Source of the DNA: Propionivibrio sp. | GTDB lineage: Bacteria > Pseudomonadota > Gammaproteobacteria > Burkholderiales > Rhodocyclaceae | Length of the DNA stretch: 8,025 bases | Direction of reading: 5' to 3' | Assembly (NCBI GenBank): GCA_017990155.1 | Contig: JAGNOM010000116.1 | Location: 1 to 8,025 of the forward strand | In this document: piece by piece, positions 1 through 4,682 of the stretch | How the letters are laid out: each line of letters begins with the position of its first letter | How positions within the stretch are numbered: position 1 is the stretch's first letter | Made by a program: the position numbers and the translations under genes | Notes under the pieces: model-generated | What the model was told of the DNA's origin: nothing | The model's database searches: none | The model's input: only the letters and a program-made list of their open reading frames with translations

Positions 1-333
1 GTGCAAGCCGGTTTCGAAGTCGACGAGGCCGAGAACGGCGAAGTGGCGCTGTGCCGGATCGAGGACGCCATGCGAAAAATGGACGGCGTGGCCGGTTACG
101 ACCTGGTGCTGATGGATGTGCGCATGCCTGTGCTCGATGGCCTGGAAGCGACGCGCGCGATTCGCGGATTGCCTCACTGTGCCGATTTGCCGATCGTCGC
201 GTTGACCGGCAATGCCGAAGATCGCGGTGCTTGCCTGGAAGCCGGGATGAGCGACTATCTCGACAAGCCGGTCGAGCCGCGACGGTTGATGGAGGTTGCG
301 ATGCGCTGGACGAAGTTGGCGGCCCAAGCGTAG
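1..333 (+). CDS. Hybrid sensor histidine kinase, C-terminal receiver domain (5'-partial)
   Basis: This is the 3' end of a larger gene. The reading frame is open from the first base, and the GTG there is almost certainly an internal valine codon. The visible 110 residues are a response-regulator receiver domain lacking its first beta strand and the acidic pair that binds magnesium. The phosphoacceptor is Asp39 in LVLMDVRMPVLDG, followed by the conserved Thr69 (ALTGN) and Lys89 (YLDKPV). The LDGLEATRAIR stretch is typical of receiver domains fused behind histidine kinases (BarA/TorS-like architecture) rather than of stand-alone regulators. Only about 19 residues follow the KPV motif, so no HPt domain or output domain lies downstream. 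Its sensor and kinase parts are outside the window, so the signal is unknown. A CheY-like single-domain protein is possible but less likely. Confidence 0.8.
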   Translation: MQAGFEVDEAENGEVALCRIEDAMRKMDGVAGYDLVLMDVRMPVLDGLEATRAIRGLPHCADLPIVALTGNAEDRGACLEAGMSDYLDKPVEPRRLMEVAMRWTKLAAQA

Positions 334-354
334 CCAATGGTGCCTTGGCTGCGC
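328..354. terminator. Hairpin between convergent genes
   Basis: A 10-bp stem GCGTAGCCAA / TTGGCTGCGC (one T-G wobble) encloses a 7-base loop at 338-344. It overlaps the stop codon of the receiver-domain gene and ends 13 bases before the stop of the opposing membrane-protein gene. The position between convergent stops suggests a two-way terminator. There is no run of T after either arm, so intrinsic termination would be inefficient; the hairpin could equally act as an mRNA 3'-end stabiliser. Confidence 0.45.
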
Positions 355-366
355 GATTCTCCGAAT

Positions 367-960
367 TCAGGGTTTCGGCGTGTCGTCGAGATTCCTGCGG
401 AATTCCTCGAGCCGTCCTTCGTAGTCGGCCGCGTCGCCGTAGTCCAGGAAACGGTTGTAGCGCGCGTGCGAACCGAGGATGCGCCGGGCGTGCTTGATCG
501 GGCAAAAATACTCCTCGGTCTTGCCGATGATCGCACTCACGTAGGACACGAGTCCACTGGCGTACGCGCAATAAGTGCAGTGGAATTTTTCGATGAAGTT
601 CAGGTACTCCAGCTGCTGTCGGTCGAAGACGATGAAATCTCCGCGGCGCAGCCTGGTGATTCGGTAGATCGGGAAACAGGTCGCCTGATAGAAGCTGACG
701 AAGACGTCGAGGATGACGAGCGGCACGATCATGCTGTAGATGATCGGCCCGGTGATCAGGTTCGCCGGGCGATTGGTGACAAGCCAGCGAAAGAATCCCG
801 TCTTGAGTCGGCCGTGCGCTTCCCTGACCGCCTGTTCGAACTCGACGCGCTTGCCCCTGATCTTGAACAGCGCGCTGCTCTCCTGATCGCGAAGCGCGAT
901 GGCAAGGTCTTCCTCAAGTGCGGCGATCTCGTCCAGTAAATGCCTGATTCGACTGTCCAT
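367..960 (-). CDS. Conserved membrane protein of unknown function with CxxC...CxxxH pattern
   Basis: This 197-residue protein is one I recognise only as a conserved hypothetical of betaproteobacteria. The start at 960 is chosen because GGAGG sits 5 bases upstream; an in-frame extension to 1068 is proline/alanine-rich and has no such site. Residues 1-50 are charged and probably helical or coiled-coil (HLLDEIAALEEDLAIALRDQE). Residues about 68-95 form one hydrophobic segment (LITGPIIYSMIVPLVILDVFV), probably a single membrane span. The region after it carries Cys128 and Cys131 (FHCTYCAY), then Cys153 and His157 (YFCPIKHARR), a spacing that could bind a metal such as zinc. The C-terminus is charged and aromatic (residues 165-197). 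It is transcribed alone, convergent with the kinase fragment and divergent from the response regulator. No function can be assigned from sequence. Confidence 0.82.
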   Translation of the reverse strand: MDSRIRHLLDEIAALEEDLAIALRDQESSALFKIRGKRVEFEQAVREAHGRLKTGFFRWLVTNRPANLITGPIIYSMIVPLVILDVFVSFYQATCFPIYRITRLRRGDFIVFDRQQLEYLNFIEKFHCTYCAYASGLVSYVSAIIGKTEEYFCPIKHARRILGSHARYNRFLDYGDAADYEGRLEEFRRNLDDTPKP

Positions 961-1150
961 TGCGTCCTCCGTTGGCGTAATGCAGGGGGCTGCTCGGGCA
1001 TCGGTTCGTCGGACTGCCCCGGCTGAAGGCGAGAGCGGTGCGGGAGGCTGTGGGTGCCTGTGCATCATGCGCGCTTTTGCCTTTGCGGTGTTCGATCTCG
1101 TGCTCTATGCTCTATGGGTCACGCCGGTTCCTGGGAAACGCGAGTCGAAA
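961..1150. promoter_or_regulatory. Divergent intergenic region with candidate promoter for the response regulator
   Basis: This 190-bp spacer separates the divergent membrane-protein and response-regulator genes. On the + strand, TTGCGG (1083-1088) and TATGCT (1106-1111) are 17 bases apart, a plausible but weak sigma70-type promoter for the regulator. The -10 falls in a short tandem repeat, GCTCTAT twice (1102-1115). On the - strand the only clear element is the GGAGG ribosome-binding site just upstream of 960; I see no convincing promoter for that gene. Confidence 0.35.
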
Positions 1151-1780
1151 ATGAACAGGAAGGCAACCGTCTTCATAGTCGATGATGATCCGGCCATCCG
1201 CGATCAGCTGGCGGCTTTGCTCGGGCTGGCGGATGTGGAAATCGAATGCTGCGCCAGCGGCGAGGACTTTCTCGAAAGATGTGCTTGGCCGCCGCGCAGT
1301 TGTGCCGTCGTCGATGTTGACTCGCCTGGAATCGATGGGCTGCAACTGCGGGCCGAACTATCCCGGCGCGGAATCCCTCTGCCGATCATCTTTCTCACCG
1401 GTCACGGCGATATCCCGATGAGCGTTCGTGCCATCAAGGCCGGTGCCTTCGACTTCATTGCCAAGCCGGTTGCAGCGTCCGAACTCGTCGCGAGCGTGCG
1501 GGCGGCACTCGATGAGAGTGAACGGCTTAACCGGCGGATCGACCGGCTGCACAACGCCAGCGCGCAACTGGGCAGCCTGACGGAGCGCGAACGCGACGTG
1601 TTGCGACTGGCGGTGCAGGGCCTTGCCAATAAAGTGATCGCGAGAAAACTCGGCATCAGCCATCGCACCGTCGAAATTCACCGGGCGCGCATCATGCACA
1701 AGACGGGCGCCGAAACCCTGCTCGACCTCGCGCGTCTCGTCGAAGACTGCCCCGGGTTCTGTGCTCGGCCGGAAGCCTAG
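1151..1780 (+). CDS. FixJ/NarL-type two-component response regulator (REC-LuxR HTH)
   Basis: A 209-residue cytoplasmic DNA-binding response regulator of normal length for the FixJ class. The receiver domain spans residues 4-118: acidic pocket Asp11-Asp13 (FIVDDDP), phosphoacceptor Asp55 (VVDVDSPGIDG), Thr83 (FLTGHGDIP) and Lys105 (FIAKPV). The LTGHGDIPMSVRAIKAGAFDFIAKPV run is the FixJ/TtrR/TodT signature. A linker (residues 119-140) leads to a LuxR-type helix-turn-helix at about 142-190 (LTERERDVLRLAVQGLANKVIARKLGISHRTVEIHRARIM). One oddity: Ser58 stands where the family usually has Met or Leu (DxxMPG). ATG 1151 is preferred because homology begins directly after it; the ribosome-binding site is weak, and the open frame to 899 is only an antisense shadow. 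No partner histidine kinase is adjacent; the kinase fragment at the left edge is one candidate. Confidence 0.92.
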   Translation: MNRKATVFIVDDDPAIRDQLAALLGLADVEIECCASGEDFLERCAWPPRSCAVVDVDSPGIDGLQLRAELSRRGIPLPIIFLTGHGDIPMSVRAIKAGAFDFIAKPVAASELVASVRAALDESERLNRRIDRLHNASAQLGSLTERERDVLRLAVQGLANKVIARKLGISHRTVEIHRARIMHKTGAETLLDLARLVEDCPGFCARPEA

Positions 1781-1813
1781 CCGGCAATTGCATCGAAACG
1801 CGAGGATCGCCGC

Positions 1814-1860
1814 GTCATTCCGGCGAAAGCGAGCGAACGCTGCGCAGAGCCCGAAATGAC
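1814..1860. repeat. Imperfect inverted repeat between convergent genes
   Basis: GTCATTCCGG (1814-1823) is mirrored by CCGAAATGAC (1851-1860), 9 of 10 positions matching, with an inner AGCG/CGCT pair at 1832-1841. The left arm, followed by CGAAAGC, resembles the GTCATTCCCGCGAAAGCGGGAAT family of dispersed bacterial repeats, so this may be a decayed copy. It lies between the stop of the response regulator (1780) and the stop of the threonine aldolase gene (1900), where it could act as a two-way terminator, although no T-tract follows. Confidence 0.4.
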
Positions 1861-1899
1861 CGATTCCGAAAAGTCCATGCGATTCGTCGTGGCTGACGG

Positions 1900-2958
1900 T
1901 TAGTCCACCAGTGCGTTGGCGATGTCCTCGGCCAGATGATCGACGGCCGCTTCGGTCGTTGACCACGAACACATGAACCGCGCGCCGCCGCCGATGAAGG
2001 TGTAGAAGTTCCAGCCGGCGGCCTTGACCCGCTGAATCGCCGCTTCCGGCAGGCTGACGAAAACGCCGTTGGCCTCGGTCGGCAACAGCATCTCGGCGCC
2101 AGCAATCGCCGCGACTTTCTCGGACAGGCGGTGCGCCATGGCGTTGGCGTGGCGGGCGTGCCGCAGCCAGTTGTCGTCCTTGAGCAGCGCCAGCCAAGGC
2201 GCCGAGAGGAAGCGCATCTTGGAGGCCAGTTGCCCCGCCTGCTTGCAGCGGTAGGAAAACTCTTCGCCCAGCTTGCGATCGAAAAAGATGATGGCTTCGC
2301 CGACCGGCAGCCCCAGTTTCGTACCGCCAAAACAGAGCACGTCGACGCCGGAGCGCCAGGTGATGTCGGCGGGCGAGCAATTGAGCGCGGCGACGGCGTT
2401 GGCAAAGCGTGCGCCGTCCATATGCACCTTGAGCCCGTGCGTCTGCGCCGTGCGCGCGATGCCGCTCACCTCGCCCTTGTGATACACCGTGCCGAGTTCG
2501 GTCGATTGCGTCAGCGTGACGACCTTCGGGCGCGGGTAGTGGATGTCGGTGCGGCGCGTGATCACTTCGAGTACGCCGGCCGAAGTGAGCTTGCCCTGGC
2601 GGTGAGGCGACAGCAACAGCTTCGATCCGCTGGAAAAAAACTCGGGCGCGCCGCATTCGTCGGTTTCGACGTGCGACGTGTCGGTGCAGATGACCGCCTG
2701 GTACGACTGGCAAAGCGAGGCGAGGGCGACGGAGTTGGCCGCCGTTCCGTTGAAGACGAAGAAAACTTCAGCGTCGGCTTCGAATAATTCGCGAAGCTGG
2801 TCGCAGACCTGATTGGTTGCGTCGTCGTTGCCGTAGGACGCCGCGTAGCCGCGGTTTGCCTCGTTGAAAGCGGCGAGCGCTTCCGGGCAAACGCCCGCGG
2901 CGTTGTCGCTGGCGAATTGCAGAAAGTAACCCGGGGTGCCCGAAATTTCAGTCGTCAT
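1900..2958 (-). CDS. L-threonine aldolase family PLP enzyme (low-specificity type)
   Basis: This 352-residue cytoplasmic fold-type I PLP enzyme is expected to cleave L-threonine or allo-threonine to glycine and acetaldehyde, and related beta-hydroxy amino acids. Family marks are FASDNAAG at residues 16-22 (the SDN motif), FVFNGTAAN (68-75, cofactor phosphate site), His96 in SHVETDECG (likely stacks on the PLP ring), the HMDGARFANA block with Asp181 and Arg184, and Lys214 in CFGGTKLGLPVGEA, the residue that forms the Schiff base. Length is slightly above the E. coli LtaE size. The ATG at 2958 lies just before the conserved start of homology; its ribosome-binding site is only a weak GGAT. It is divergent from an XRE-cupin regulator that probably controls it. 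Another beta-hydroxy amino acid lyase activity is possible, so no symbol is given. Confidence 0.9.
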   Translation of the reverse strand: MTTEISGTPGYFLQFASDNAAGVCPEALAAFNEANRGYAASYGNDDATNQVCDQLRELFEADAEVFFVFNGTAANSVALASLCQSYQAVICTDTSHVETDECGAPEFFSSGSKLLLSPHRQGKLTSAGVLEVITRRTDIHYPRPKVVTLTQSTELGTVYHKGEVSGIARTAQTHGLKVHMDGARFANAVAALNCSPADITWRSGVDVLCFGGTKLGLPVGEAIIFFDRKLGEEFSYRCKQAGQLASKMRFLSAPWLALLKDDNWLRHARHANAMAHRLSEKVAAIAGAEMLLPTEANGVFVSLPEAAIQRVKAAGWNFYTFIGGGARFMCSWSTTEAAVDHLAEDIANALVD

Positions 2959-3001
2959 GTCGTTATCCGTTCAGTCGTGCGAAGAATGATTCTGCGACCC
3001 G

Positions 3002-3033
3002 CGCGTGCTCACAAGATTCCATGGGTGCACGCG
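3002..3033. repeat. Inverted repeat in the threonine aldolase leader region
   Basis: CGCGTGC (3002-3008) pairs perfectly with GCACGCG (3027-3033) across an 18-base loop. It lies between the threonine aldolase start codon and the AT-rich candidate promoter region, so on the - strand it would fall in the mRNA leader. It could be a hairpin affecting expression or a protein-binding site; the GC-rich arms make chance occurrence plausible. Confidence 0.3.
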
Positions 3034-3057
3034 GGCGCCTGGTTCGCGTAGTAAAAT

Positions 3058-3108
3058 CAATATAGCGAAATAAATTCTGTTTAAAGAACACAAATCCAAT
3101 ATAGCGAA
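3058..3108. promoter_or_regulatory. Candidate operator: 12-bp direct repeat in divergent promoter region
   Basis: CAATATAGCGAA occurs exactly twice, at 3058-3069 and 3097-3108, 39 bp apart, in an unusually AT-rich stretch of an otherwise GC-rich window. Between the copies lies TTCT-N6-AGAA (3075-3088), overlapping TGTT-N5-AACA (3078-3090). On the - strand each copy reads TTCGCTATATTG, offering TATATT as a possible -10 toward the aldolase gene; on the + strand TATAGC (3100-3105) is a weak -10 for the regulator gene. The location fits an operator bound by the XRE-cupin protein for autoregulation and control of the aldolase. That assignment is inference. Confidence 0.5.
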
Positions 3109-3117
3109 CATCATCCA

Positions 3118-3720
3118 ATGGCGCAAGCACTCAACCCAATTACGCTTGGCGATGGCCCACCGGCGGTCGGCACGCGGCTGCAAGAGCTGCGCAAGGCCCA
3201 GGATCTGTCGCTTGACGATCTTTCCCGGCGCTCCGGCGTTTCGAAGTCGATGCTGTCTGAGGTCGAGCGGAACCGATCGAATCCGACCATCGCCGTACTC
3301 TGGCGCCTGGCGAGCGCGCTGGGAATCAGCCTGACCGACTTTCTCGCGGAAAAGGCGTCGGAGAGTTCGCCGCCGGCGCTGACGCTGGTTGCGGCACAGG
3401 CGACACCCGTCATCCGGAGCAACGACGGCAAGTGCGAATTGCGGATTCTCGGCCCGATCGCGCTCGCCGGAAAACTCGAGTGGTACGAGCTGACGATCGA
3501 AGCGGGGGGCGAACTGGCTTCCGATGCGCATGAAGAGGGCGCGAAAGAGCATCTGTCGGTCCAGAACGGCAGCCTGCTTGTTCAGGTGAGCGGCAACGGC
3601 CAACTGGTCCGGCGCGGCGAAACAGCACGTTACGCGGCTGACGTTCAGCATTCGATTACGAACACCGGGAAAACCGCCGCCAAAGCGATCCTCGTCGTCG
3701 AGTACTCGTCCGGCGTGTGA
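3118..3720 (+). CDS. XRE-family transcriptional regulator with C-terminal cupin domain
   Basis: A 200-residue one-component regulator. Residues about 18-76 are an XRE/HTH_3 domain (GTRLQELRKAQDLSLDDLSRRSGVSKSMLSEVERNRSNPTI...), with the recognition helix around VSKSMLSEVE (41-50). Residues about 120-198 are a small cupin barrel, with candidate ligand residues His138, Glu144 and His145 (HEEGAKEHLSVQNG). This architecture is shared with SutR and PuuR, regulators of sulfur and amine metabolism in which the cupin senses a small molecule. The ATG at 3118 immediately precedes the domain; no Shine-Dalgarno sequence is visible upstream, and the nearest -10-like box is only 12 bases away, so translation may be leaderless or nearly so. 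Its divergent partner is the threonine aldolase gene, suggesting control by an amino acid or a product of its breakdown. The effector cannot be read from sequence. Confidence 0.93.
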   Translation: MAQALNPITLGDGPPAVGTRLQELRKAQDLSLDDLSRRSGVSKSMLSEVERNRSNPTIAVLWRLASALGISLTDFLAEKASESSPPALTLVAAQATPVIRSNDGKCELRILGPIALAGKLEWYELTIEAGGELASDAHEEGAKEHLSVQNGSLLVQVSGNGQLVRRGETARYAADVQHSITNTGKTAAKAILVVEYSSGV

Positions 3721-3729
3721 GCCGTCGCC

Positions 3730-3771
3730 GGAAACGCGGTTTCGCTGCTTGCGCAAAGCGTTATGGCTTTT
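3730..3771. terminator. Weak hairpins between convergent genes
   Basis: The 40-bp gap between the stops of the XRE-cupin gene and the ClpP-like gene contains GAAAC/GTTTC (3731-3735 with 3739-3743, loop 3) and AAAGC/GCTTT (3755-3759 with 3766-3770), the second followed by one extra T. Either could help end transcription, but both stems are only 5 bp, so the call is tentative. Confidence 0.22.
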
Positions 3772-4420
3772 CGCTGACCGCCACTTCCGCTTTGGGCTTC
3801 TTCACCTTTGGTTTCAGCTTGCTGGTTTTATCCTGCGCGCGCTGCATGCGCATCAGGCGATGGCTGATCTCGTCGGAGTCCATCCACAGATCGCTTCCCG
3901 TGAGAATGCGGCCGATCTCGGCTTCGGACAAGAACGGAATGCAGATGCGCGCCATGACCTTCTCGAACCATTTGCCGACGGCGATCACCTCGGCCTGCTG
4001 TTCGTTGCCCTTGCCGGCGAAGTAACCGGAATAGATGTGGAACATCAGCTGGCAGTTGTCGTGAACGATCAACTTGTCGCCAGCGAGGAAGATCAGCGCC
4101 GCCATCGAGTAGGCGCGCGCTTCGAGGATCGTCACCACGTGCGCCTCGGAGGCGATGATGTTGTTGATGATCTGCAGGCCGGTGTTGAAGTCGCCGCCGG
4201 AGGAATTGAGGTGCAGGTAGATCAGGTCGGTGTGGTTGGCGGTGCGCAGCGTGTGGAACATCTCGGTGTAGTGCTGCGGCTCGAGAATCTCGCCGCACAG
4301 GTAGTACGAAACCTGACGGATTGGCGATTGCTGCTCGTAGCGAATCAATCCCCGGAAAGGGGCGGCTTCGACGACGACTTCCTCATCAGGTTCACGGACG
4401 TTTGTGGTTTGGCGTTTCAT
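3761..4420 (-). CDS. Orphan ClpP-like serine protease (peptidase family S14/SDH fold)
   Basis: A 219-residue ClpP-fold protein. ATG 4420 is chosen because GGAGGGG lies 6 bases upstream; an upstream in-frame ATG at 4474 overlaps the predicted -10 box and is rejected. Residues 36-55 (VSYYLCGEILEPQHYTEMFH) match the first ClpP strand and helix, and LHLNSSGGDFNTGLQIINNI (69-88) is the counterpart of ClpP YINSPGG, forming the oxyanion hole. The likely nucleophile is Ser105 (ARAYSMAALIFLAGD) and the general base His128 (LMFHIYSG). The third triad residue is probably Asp177 or Asp181 in GSDLWMDSDE. The C-terminal 25 residues are lysine-rich (KLKPKVKKPKAE) and probably disordered. It is more like phage and accessory ClpP variants than the housekeeping enzyme, and no ClpX/ClpA ATPase is adjacent. 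The substrate is unknown. It has its own promoter. Confidence 0.85.
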   Translation of the reverse strand: MKRQTTNVREPDEEVVVEAAPFRGLIRYEQQSPIRQVSYYLCGEILEPQHYTEMFHTLRTANHTDLIYLHLNSSGGDFNTGLQIINNIIASEAHVVTILEARAYSMAALIFLAGDKLIVHDNCQLMFHIYSGYFAGKGNEQQAEVIAVGKWFEKVMARICIPFLSEAEIGRILTGSDLWMDSDEISHRLMRMQRAQDKTSKLKPKVKKPKAEVAVSEKP

Positions 4421-4468
4421 GATGAACCCCTCCAGGAATAAGGCATTCCAAGGCTTTGCGGGCTGCGA

Positions 4469-4502
4469 GATCATTATGATCCCGGACGTGGCGGCAAGAC
4501 AA
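4469..4502 (-). promoter_or_regulatory. Promoter of the ClpP-like gene with palindromic operator over the -10
   Basis: Read on the - strand, TTGTCT (4497-4502) is the -35 and CATAAT (4473-4478) the -10, with an 18-base spacer; 4 and 5 of 6 positions match the sigma70 consensus. Transcription would start near 4466, giving a leader of about 46 bases that contains the strong GGAGGGG ribosome-binding site. The -10 is embedded in the perfect palindrome GATCATAATGATC (4469-4481), a likely binding site for a dimeric repressor. The regulator is unknown. Confidence 0.55.
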
Positions 4503-4550
4503 CAACGGCATGCGCGCGCGGCAAGTGCGGTCAGTATTGAGGATCGTAAA

Positions 4551-4676
4551 TGTAACTGACGACCTATCTACCGTTCGTGGTGAGCTTGTCGAACCATGAA
4601 CGGGCCCGAAGCGATGGCATCCCGCCCTTCGACAGGCTCAGGGCGAACGGTAGTAGAGAGGTGTCAGTCACTTACA
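4551..4676. repeat. Interspersed two-hairpin repeat (REP/BIME- or MITE-like)
   Basis: Two head-to-head units share the 13-base core TGAGC(T/C)TGTCGAA. The left unit (4571-4603) has a 10-bp stem CCGTTCGTGG / CCATGAACGG. The right unit, on the other strand, has the stem CGCCC / GGGCG (4623-4627 with 4641-4645). The stem bases differ between units but stay paired, which points to structural constraint. CTACCGTTCG (4568-4577) and CGAACGGTAG (4644-4653) are perfect inverted arms. Outer ends TGTAACTGAC (4551-4560) and GTCACTTACA (4667-4676) match inverted at 9 of 10 positions, resembling the ends of a small non-autonomous element. I recall the core as a dispersed repeat in many proteobacterial genomes. 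It ends 6 bases beyond the ROK gene stop, so it may also terminate or stabilise that transcript. No clear target-site duplication is seen. Confidence 0.75.
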
Positions 4677-4682
4677 CGAAAC

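Noticed and set aside
337..939. 200-codon open frame on the + strand
   Set aside because: It is antisense to the membrane-protein gene, lacks a ribosome-binding site and has the acidic/arginine-biased composition of a shadow frame; the - strand frame has GGAGG and a membrane segment.
899..1150. N-terminal extension of the response regulator
   Set aside because: The extension is serine/arginine-rich, partly antisense to the membrane-protein gene, and the receiver domain begins normally right after ATG 1151.
1..1780. A complete phosphorelay operon linking the kinase fragment and FixJ regulator
   Set aside because: An oppositely oriented gene and two intergenic gaps separate them, so co-transcription is not possible; a functional link remains only a guess.
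1358..2713. 451-codon open frame on the - strand
   Set aside because: It overlaps the threonine aldolase in another frame and the response regulator in antisense. Its Arg/His/Gly-rich composition has no recognisable domain, so its length reflects high GC.
2131..2787. 218-codon open frame on the + strand
   Set aside because: Fully antisense to the well-supported threonine aldolase, with low-complexity arginine-rich translation.
3749..4441. 230-codon open frame on the + strand
   Set aside because: Antisense to the ClpP-like gene, which has clear catalytic motifs, promoter and ribosome-binding site.
4421..4474. Upstream in-frame start for the ClpP-like gene
   Set aside because: The ATG at 4474 lies within the predicted -10 box and lacks a Shine-Dalgarno site, whereas 4420 has GGAGGGG at 6 bases.
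4551..4676. CRISPR array
   Set aside because: There are only two units, in inverted orientation and with paired stems, with no regular spacer; this is a hairpin repeat and not a CRISPR.
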